A stretch of 10,394 nucleotides of DNA from Actinomycetota bacterium (GTDB lineage Bacteria > Actinomycetota > Acidimicrobiia > Acidimicrobiales > Poriferisodaliceae), in NCBI GenBank assembly GCA_002731665.1, contig PCCJ01000125.1, positions 1 through 10,394 of the forward strand. Reading direction: 5' to 3'. The translations under genes and the position numbers were made by a program. Shown here one piece after another: positions 6,620 to 10,394 of the stretch (position 1 is its first letter; each line of letters begins with the position of its first letter). The notes beneath the pieces were generated by a model. The model searched no databases. It saw only the letters and a list, made by a program, of their open reading frames with translations, and was not told the origin of the DNA.

Positions 6620-7265
6620 AGTTATCGATCTTCTTAATAGCGTAAAAACAATACTCCAAGACACGGGAGCTGTTCGTTACTCAAATGATAATCTTTTGAA
6701 GTTTTTTAACGACGGTCAAAGAGAAGTGGTTCTGCACAGACCAGACGCTAATGTTGCTTCTGCAACGTTTGCTTGTGCAACCGGTAGCAAACAATCATTA
6801 CCAGCCGCAGCTTTAAGATTAATTGATGTTGTTAGAAACGTTAACGGTCAAGCAGTTAGTCAAGTTGAAAAACAAATGTTAGACCAGAACCTTCCTGATT
6901 GGCATGAGCAGTTAGCAGGTAGTAATGGTATCGAGCATTTTGTTTATGAGACAACTGACCCAAAGAATTTTTATGTTTTTCCTAAAGCGGTCAGTGGAAC
7001 GCACTCCATCGAGATAGTTTATTCGACGATCCCCGCTGATATCGCCATTGCCAATTTTTCAACATCAACAAATGTAATCGGTCTTGATGACGTTTACGCA
7101 AACTGCCTTGCCGATTACACATTGTACAGGGCATACCAGATTGATAGCGACGAAGGAAATGTTTCTAGATCAGCGATGCACTTCCAAGCATTCGCTCAAA
7201 GCCTTGGAATAAAAACAAGATCTGACGCAGCTTCATCACCTAGACCAATAGGAGGATCTGCATGA
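6606..7265 (+). CDS. Head-tail adaptor-like protein (DUF6682 type)
   Basis: This 219-aa protein matches the pattern of the DUF6682 phage adaptor family. An N-terminal helix is followed by TGAVRYSNDNLLKFFNDGQ and REVVLHRPDA (together about residues 19-48), where the L-x2-FFNDGQREVV core is the family hallmark. The middle (50-130) alternates short beta strands, including LPAAALRLIDVVRNVNG. The C-terminal part has a helix pair (DDVYANCLADYTLYRAYQ) and a helix with SRSAMHFQAFAQSLG. Adaptors of this kind bind the portal ring after packaging and start the connector on which the tail is built. The gene follows the capsid module and is followed by a second connector-like gene through an ATGA overlap. 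Family assignment is from remembered motif shape, not from a search. Confidence 0.78.
   Translation: MATIKVIDLLNSVKTILQDTGAVRYSNDNLLKFFNDGQREVVLHRPDANVASATFACATGSKQSLPAAALRLIDVVRNVNGQAVSQVEKQMLDQNLPDWHEQLAGSNGIEHFVYETTDPKNFYVFPKAVSGTHSIEIVYSTIPADIAIANFSTSTNVIGLDDVYANCLADYTLYRAYQIDSDEGNVSRSAMHFQAFAQSLGIKTRSDAASSPRPIGGSA
7250..7255 (+). promoter_or_regulatory. Consensus Shine-Dalgarno for the 7262 gene
   Basis: A perfect AGGAGG lies 6 bases before ATG 7262, within the end of the adaptor gene. It makes the ATGA-overlap start at 7262 secure. Confidence 0.8.
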
Positions 7266-7885
7266 AGTTTTTAGATTTTACAGACCATGTCCGACAAGAA
7301 TGCCAAGGCGTTCCTGGTTTCATGGTGGAAAGAGCTGTTAGAGATGCAGCCATTGAATTTTGCAAAAGAACAGGCGTCTATATACCGGAAGCAGAGGAAA
7401 TAGTTATCTACGCCGGTGTTAACGACTATGAACTTAGCTTGCCTTCTGGAACGGAGCTTAATTACATCACTGATATTTTTGCCAACAAGACTCGATTAAA
7501 GCCGGTCAGTTATCCTGAGCTACTTCATAAGATTGGAGACGGAATAGAAAGAGCTACTCCTGCTTATTACAGCCAGAGGGATAACAACAGCTTCTTTTTA
7601 GCCCCTATCCCAGCAGTAAAAGACACAATAAGAGTTCTTTTCAGTTTAAAACCTTCGTCTACCGCTACAAGTATTCCAGACACCATTGGAAAAGAACATA
7701 GAGAGGCTATTACTGAAGGCGCGTTGTTTAGGCTTCAGATGATGCCTAACCAGCCATTTACCAACCCTAACTTGGCGGCTGCAAAAAAACAGCTCTTTGA
7801 TAGAGAGATAGGCAAAACAGTCAGACAAGTAAAGTTTGGGTTCTCTGGCGGCAACATAACAATTCGCAAAAGGGAGTTCATCTAA
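7262..7885 (+). CDS. Second connector / head-completion-like structural protein
   Basis: The 207-aa protein starts at an ATGA overlap with the adaptor gene, behind a perfect AGGAGG. The layout is a short helix (FTDHVRQECQGVPGFMVERA), a helix RDAAIEFCKRTGVY and a beta-rich centre with NDYELSLPSGTELNYITDI. A proline-containing block follows (RATPAYYSQRDNNSFFLAPI), then a C-terminal helix at about 155-190 (KEHREAITEGALFRLQM). This helix-beta-helix arrangement, with the 'AA-x-EFC-x2-TGVY' helix, is typical of phage connector and tail-tube-adaptor proteins that lie just after the portal-binding adaptor. It is therefore likely to extend the head-tail junction, but I cannot name a precise family. 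No enzyme motif is visible. Confidence 0.72.
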   Translation: MKFLDFTDHVRQECQGVPGFMVERAVRDAAIEFCKRTGVYIPEAEEIVIYAGVNDYELSLPSGTELNYITDIFANKTRLKPVSYPELLHKIGDGIERATPAYYSQRDNNSFFLAPIPAVKDTIRVLFSLKPSSTATSIPDTIGKEHREAITEGALFRLQMMPNQPFTNPNLAAAKKQLFDREIGKTVRQVKFGFSGGNITIRKREFI

Positions 7886-8259
7886 TGGCTTACACCGAAA
7901 CTCTCAATCTTGTTACTGGGGACACTCTTCCCGAGTTAACTTTTACTTTAAAAAACAGTCACGCGGCAGCGTCTGGAAAAGTGCTTGACCCAGAAGACAG
8001 CTCAACTTGGGCTGCGATAAACGTCACCGGAGCTTCTGTCAGGTTAAGAATTAGAGAAGTTGGAACGACCACAGTTAAATCAACTCTGACATGTACGTTG
8101 ACGAATCCAAGCAGCGGAGAAGTTTCAACTAATTTCCCAACAGGAACTCTTGATACAGCGGGTACTTTCGAAGGTGAAATAGAAATTACTTTTAGCAACG
8201 GCGGTATTCAAACGGTTTACGATTTAATCAAACTCAAAGTAAGAAGTGACTTCGACTAA
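7885..8259 (+). CDS. BppU-N-like beta-sandwich structural protein
   Basis: This 124-aa, almost entirely beta-stranded protein starts with a TAATG overlap, with AGGGAG at 7871-7876. The order LVTGDTLPELTFTLKNS, then VTGASVRLRIREVGT (about 48-62), then a NPSSGEVSTNFPTGT stretch (about 73-88) and DTAGTFEGEIEITFSNGG followed by VYDLIKLKVR, is the pattern of the N-terminal domain of phage upper-baseplate proteins (BppU_N type). Those are small Ig-like sandwiches that anchor receptor-binding parts. Here the domain stands alone with no fused fibre, and the next gene begins one base inside its stop codon, so it may dock the repeat protein encoded next. The role is inferred from fold pattern and position. 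A generic decoration or neck protein is the alternative. Confidence 0.7.
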   Translation: MAYTETLNLVTGDTLPELTFTLKNSHAAASGKVLDPEDSSTWAAINVTGASVRLRIREVGTTTVKSTLTCTLTNPSSGEVSTNFPTGTLDTAGTFEGEIEITFSNGGIQTVYDLIKLKVRSDFD

Positions 8260-9032
8260 TGTCTAAGCTTTCTGATTTAAGTTACGTTAACCCGAAATCG
8301 GATGTAACGTATGTAAAAGTTGAAGCGAAAACCGCGTACCAGCTTGCTAGAGGCGAGATTACCTGGGCTGAAATTCAAGCGATTGAAATTGATCTTAACT
8401 ATTATTCGTTAAATCGCTACCTTGAAGACGCCACAAGTTTCTCCGACAGTGCATCTTTAAATTTAGGTAAGAACGCAGCAGACCTGTTTGCGTTTAGCGA
8501 CTCTCAGCAAATAACTCTCAGCAAGCAGCTCACTGACGCATTATCGTTAAGCGATAACGTCACCATTCTTTTACAGATATTCAGAGATTTTTCAGACTCA
8601 ACTGCAATCTCTGATGTTTCTGTTTTAACTGTTGGAAAAAATTTATCTGATTCTTTAACGACCTCGGATCTAGCGTCACTGTCTACAGCTTTGTCTAAAT
8701 CTGACTCAACCTCGATAACGGATTCTTCGTCCTTGCTTGTTAGCAGGTCACTCAATGAATCGATAGGGCTTACAGATTCGTTTGACCGCGCAACAAGTTA
8801 CGTTCGTTCTTTTACCGACGCTTTTAGTTTAGATGATGTCGAAAACCACGTTAACGGCGCGGTTATGAACAAGACAAACGTCTTCAGTTTTTCAGACGTA
8901 AACACTTACAGTTTGCAGAAGAACGCAACAGATTCTTTTTCGTTCTCAGAAAATTTTTCTCACGAAATATCAAGACACAATCATTCTGTGCTGAACACAT
9001 CAGCCTTTAATACATATGCACTCAACTCTTAA
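8259..9032 (+). CDS. Repeat-rich structural/tail-fibre-like protein (18-residue Asp/Ser repeats)
   Basis: The 257-aa product has a short N-terminal domain (1-52, ending in a helix-like EITWAEIQAIEIDLNYY), followed by about eleven tandem units of 17-21 residues (53-257). Clear units are KNAADLFAFSDSQQITLS (71-88), KQLTDALSLSDNVTILLQ (89-106), KNLSDSLTTSDLASLSTA (127-144) and KNATDSFSFSENFSHEIS (221-238). The consensus is roughly K-N-L-S-D-S-x-S-x-S-D-x3-L-x-x-x. The last units are degenerate. The composition is very rich in Ser, Asp and Thr, with alternating hydrophobics and no Cys, which suggests an extended beta or solenoid-like shaft. Similar repeats occur in predicted structural proteins of marine phages, but I know no named family. 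The start overlaps the preceding stop by one base. Probable role: fibre, spike shaft or decoration. Function is unproved. Confidence 0.75.
   Translation: MSKLSDLSYVNPKSDVTYVKVEAKTAYQLARGEITWAEIQAIEIDLNYYSLNRYLEDATSFSDSASLNLGKNAADLFAFSDSQQITLSKQLTDALSLSDNVTILLQIFRDFSDSTAISDVSVLTVGKNLSDSLTTSDLASLSTALSKSDSTSITDSSSLLVSRSLNESIGLTDSFDRATSYVRSFTDAFSLDDVENHVNGAVMNKTNVFSFSDVNTYSLQKNATDSFSFSENFSHEISRHNHSVLNTSAFNTYALNS
8415..9029 (+). repeat. Tandem ~54-base coding repeats (18-residue units)
   Basis: About eleven in-frame units encode an 18-residue motif. DNA identity between units is low, while the protein motif (K/R-x-x-x-D/E then S/T-D) is kept, so the array looks old and protein-level selected rather than a recent expansion. 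Unit boundaries by residue are 53, 71, 89, 109, 127, 145, 163, 183, 204, 221 and 239. Units 3, 7 and 8 carry 2-3 extra residues. Confidence 0.72.
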
Positions 9033-9035
9033 AAA

Positions 9036-9040
9036 GAGGG
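9036..9040 (+). promoter_or_regulatory. Ribosome binding site that fixes the 9049 start
   Basis: GAGGG lies 8 bases before ATG 9049. It decides for this start over the in-frame ATG at 9016, which lies inside the preceding gene with no Shine-Dalgarno. Confidence 0.75.
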
Positions 9041-9048
9041 AATTAAAA

Positions 9049-9474
9049 ATGTTTGAATCAGCTTTAAAATTAACAGGAACCCTCTCCATAGCGTTGAACG
9101 GAGAAGTGGTGAAAGAAGTCCCAAACCTTGTCGTGACTACCGGTAAAAACTATGTAGCGTCTCGAATGAAAGACGCAACCGCAACAGCTATGTCCCACAT
9201 GGCGGTCGGAACTGGAAGCACTGCCGCCGCCGCAGCAGACACTGCGTTAGGATCAGAATCAGCGCGAGTTGCTTTGACCTCAACAACAGTTTCAACAAAT
9301 ACAGTTTCTTATGTCGCCACATTTGGTGCCGGAGTCGGAACTGCGGCATTGACTGAAGCCGCTGTTTTGAACGCTTCGAGCGGCGGGACCATGCTGTGCC
9401 GAACTGTTTTTGCAACTGTGAACAAAGCTTCTTCGGACGTAATGACTGTTACTTGGGTCATCACTGCAAGTTAG
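9049..9474 (+). CDS. Small phage structural protein (beta-rich, Ala/Thr-rich)
   Basis: The 141-aa product starts at ATG 9049 after GAGGG (9036-9040). Its N-terminus, LKLTGTLSIALNGEVVKEV, followed by NLVVTTGKNYVASRMKDATA (27-46) and MSHMAVGTGSTAAAAADTAL (48-67), is a pattern I recognise from recurrent small structural proteins of environmental phages. A core 'E-x-AR-x-AL' region comes next, then LTEAAVLNASSGGTMLCRT (101-119) and a final strand MTVTWVITAS. The 'tEAa-x-n' and 'RT-x-F' elements also occur in tail or baseplate-type proteins whose beta-sandwich domains precede fibres. No catalytic motif is visible. It lies between the repeat protein and two further small beta-rich proteins, so a tail, fibre or capsid-decoration role is likely but not specific. 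Confidence 0.72.
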   Translation: MFESALKLTGTLSIALNGEVVKEVPNLVVTTGKNYVASRMKDATATAMSHMAVGTGSTAAAAADTALGSESARVALTSTTVSTNTVSYVATFGAGVGTAALTEAAVLNASSGGTMLCRTVFATVNKASSDVMTVTWVITAS

Positions 9475-9477
9475 GAG
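9473..9477 (+). promoter_or_regulatory. Ribosome binding site overlapping a stop codon, fixing the 9483 start
   Basis: AGGAG overlaps the TAG stop (9472-9474) of the preceding gene and lies 5 bases before ATG 9483. It supports 9483 rather than the longer in-frame start at 9396 inside the upstream gene, and implies coupled translation. Confidence 0.78.
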
Positions 9478-9482
9478 CAAAA

Positions 9483-9842
9483 ATGGGCATAAAGTTTGTT
9501 AACAACTTCGAGACGACAATTAGCAGCGGCATAAACGATAGCGTCACTACTATTCCGGTAACTAGCGCGACAGGTTTTCCGGCTCTTGGAGCAAGCGACT
9601 ACGCCTATTGTACTCTCCAAAAAGAGTCTCCTCTCACGTTAGAAATTGTAAAAGTAGTCGCGATCAGCGGGACAAATCTAACGGTCGTCAGAGCGCAAGA
9701 CGGGACATCTGCTTCCGCTTTTGCTTCGGGGGATGCGTTTGAACTCCGAATGACGGCGGCTGGAATTAACGAAGTTGCAACCTCGGCTGCAAGCGCAGCA
9801 ACGGTGGATGATGCGACCGCACTCGCTATCGCTCTAGGATAA
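9483..9842 (+). CDS. Small phage structural protein, tail/fibre-associated
   Basis: The 119-aa protein begins MGIKFVNNFETTISSGINDS. It continues with VTTIPVTSATGFPAL (21-35), DYAYCTLQKE, LEIVKVVAISGTNLTVVRAQ (53-72) and DGTSASAFASGDAFELRMTA (73-92). This is a well-marked phage domain: a TTIPV...GFP start, an EIVKV strand, a 'L-TVVRAQDGT' strand and a final 'GD-x-x-ELRMTAAG'. It is common near or at the N-terminus of tail fibre proteins, where it acts as a small beta-barrel-like module. Here it is a separate gene with an Ala-rich C-terminal tail (93-119). Whether it is an adapter for the following fibre gene or a decoration protein cannot be told from sequence alone. Confidence 0.74.
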   Translation: MGIKFVNNFETTISSGINDSVTTIPVTSATGFPALGASDYAYCTLQKESPLTLEIVKVVAISGTNLTVVRAQDGTSASAFASGDAFELRMTAAGINEVATSAASAATVDDATALAIALG

Positions 9843-9846
9843 TAAA

Positions 9847-10182
9847 ATGGCAAATACTTTTAAAAACGCTTTCGCAGCAGACGTAAATCACGCGGCTTAT
9901 GTCGATCTCTACACAGCGCCGTCTTCGACTACGACTGTGATTCTTGGTTTGGCAATTTGTAACAAGACCGCAACCGCAGTTGACGCAACAGTGCAGATTC
10001 AAGACACCTCTGCAAGTAACGCAGACTTTCAAGTTCTTGACACTGTTTCGATTCCAGCTCGAACAACTCTAGAAGTTCTTGCTGGTCAAAAATATATCTT
10101 GGAAACAACTGATGTGCTTCGCGTTAAATCAGGTACAGCTTCGGCACTCGATGTAAGTCTTGGCATAATGGAGATAACTTAA
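9847..10182 (+). CDS. Small beta-rich phage structural protein
   Basis: This 111-aa protein starts at ATG 9847 with AGGA (9836-9839) upstream, 4 bases after the preceding stop. It reads as one compact beta-sandwich. Strands are visible in AAYVDLYTAPSSTTTVILGL (16-35), then an ICNKTATAVDATVQIQD stretch (37-53), FQVLDTVSIPARTTLEVLAG (61-80) and KYILETTDVLRVKSG (81-95), with a closing ALDVSLGIMEI. The 'LYTAPSSTTTVI-x-GL-x-x-CN' and 'VSIPARTTLEVL...G-x-K-x-x-LETTD-x-LRVKS' features match small phage proteins found in fibre regions of many marine phages. Probably a tail or fibre accessory or head-decoration protein; function unproved. The following gene starts immediately after its stop. Confidence 0.72.
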   Translation: MANTFKNAFAADVNHAAYVDLYTAPSSTTTVILGLAICNKTATAVDATVQIQDTSASNADFQVLDTVSIPARTTLEVLAGQKYILETTDVLRVKSGTASALDVSLGIMEIT

Positions 10183-10394
10183 ATGGCATCATTTATAGGA
10201 GTACAACCCTCTACTAGTGTAGTTTCAATTGGAGGTACAACTGTTACAGCATCAGGCGCTGAAATTAATAAGTTAGACGGTGTTACCGCCACTACCGCAG
10301 AGATAAATTATTTAGATGTTGCAACACTAGGTCTAACAGCCGCCTCTAAAGCAGTTACCGCAGATGCCAACGGAGTCATAACCTTAGACAACGG
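10183..10394 (+). CDS. Tail fibre-type structural protein (3' truncated by window)
   Basis: ATG 10183 follows the preceding TAA with no spacer, with GGAG at 10170-10173. The first 70 residues are open to the window end. They contain two 13-residue units, TASGAEINKLDGV (22-34) and TATTAEINYLDVA (35-47). A segment LTAASKAVTADANGVITL (51-68) follows. The 'aEIN-x-LD' units and the 'ASKAVTaDaNG-x-I' segment are well known in fibre and structural proteins of T4-like and marine phages, where they build trimeric shafts or attachment domains. The likely role is host-contact fibre or baseplate spike. Length, C-terminal receptor-binding domain and any chaperone domain lie outside the window. Confidence 0.8.
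   Translation, partial: MASFIGVQPSTSVVSIGGTTVTASGAEINKLDGVTATTAEINYLDVATLGLTAASKAVTADANGVITLDN
10246..10323 (+). repeat. Two tandem EIN-LD fibre repeats (39-base units)
   Basis: Two adjacent 13-codon units, 10246-10284 and 10285-10323, encode TASGAEINKLDGV and TATTAEINYLDVA. They share T-A-x-x-A-E-I-N-x-L-D. This is a recognised phage fibre repeat type. More units may follow beyond the window. Confidence 0.7.

Noticed and set aside
8504..8755. Minus-strand ORF opposite the repeat gene, and other minus-strand ORFs
   Set aside because: They lie wholly opposite strongly supported + genes, have no recognisable domains, and the long opposite frame at 8504-8755 comes from the repeat composition.
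8415..9029. CRISPR-like or other noncoding repeat array
   Set aside because: The period is in protein register, units differ strongly in DNA, there are no conserved repeats with unique spacers, and one open frame spans the whole array.
9016..9048. Longer in-frame ATG start for the 9049 gene
   Set aside because: It lies inside the end of the preceding gene and has no ribosome binding site; GAGGG before 9049 decides.
9396..9482. Longer in-frame start for the 9483 gene
   Set aside because: The added 29 residues are the out-of-frame reading of the previous coding region, and AGGAG precedes ATG 9483.

Overview
This window is part of the virion-assembly (late) region of a tailed double-stranded DNA bacteriophage, class Caudoviricetes. 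Every convincing gene is on the + strand. The genes are packed with 4-base ATGA or 1-base TAATG overlaps, or with gaps of under about 55 bases. The order is the classic one: packaging ATPase, portal, scaffold, major capsid protein, head-tail adaptors, tail or fibre proteins. No bacterial housekeeping gene, tRNA, integrase, transposase or CRISPR array is present. The large portal (about 657 aa), the separate scaffold and the DUF6682-type adaptor suggest a podovirus-like phage. The fibre-type repeats resemble those common in marine environmental phages. Tail type and host cannot be proved here, because no tail tube, tape measure, polymerase or lysis gene is visible.

Layout. 1-368 is the 3' part of a DUF5675-family gene. 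326-760 is an HNH-endonuclease-like gene whose ends overlap both neighbours. 726-2330 is the large terminase subunit (non-ATG start, exact start uncertain). 2330-4303 is the portal. 4257-4469 is a small hypothetical gene overlapping the portal end. 4500-5411 is the probable scaffold. 5441-6295 is the probable major capsid protein. A strong intrinsic terminator with a UUCG tetraloop lies at 6307-6336. A coupled group follows: a 90-aa hypothetical protein (6347-6619), a DUF6682-like adaptor (6606-7265), a second connector-like protein (7262-7885), a BppU-N-like beta-sandwich protein (7885-8259) and a protein with about eleven 18-residue Asp/Ser repeats (8259-9032). Then come three small beta-rich structural proteins (9049-9474, 9483-9842, 9847-10182) and the start of a repeat-containing fibre-type gene that runs off the window (10183-10394).

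How the parts work together (family knowledge plus inference). Portal, scaffold and coat protein would build the procapsid. The terminase, possibly helped by the HNH protein, would cut and pump DNA through the portal. The adaptors would close the head and join it to the tail, and the small beta-rich and repeat proteins would form tail, fibre or decoration parts. The terminator after the coat gene probably lowers transcription of the low-copy connector and tail genes relative to coat protein. No small terminase subunit is recognisable; it is either outside the window or too divergent to see.

Nothing here is clearly a new defence or mobile system. The most interesting points are the 18-residue-repeat protein, the terminator with a possible competing hairpin, the TTG-start gene hidden at the portal end, the HNH gene nested between its neighbours with Arg where the catalytic His is expected, and the L,D-transpeptidase-like His/Cys pattern in the DUF5675 protein.
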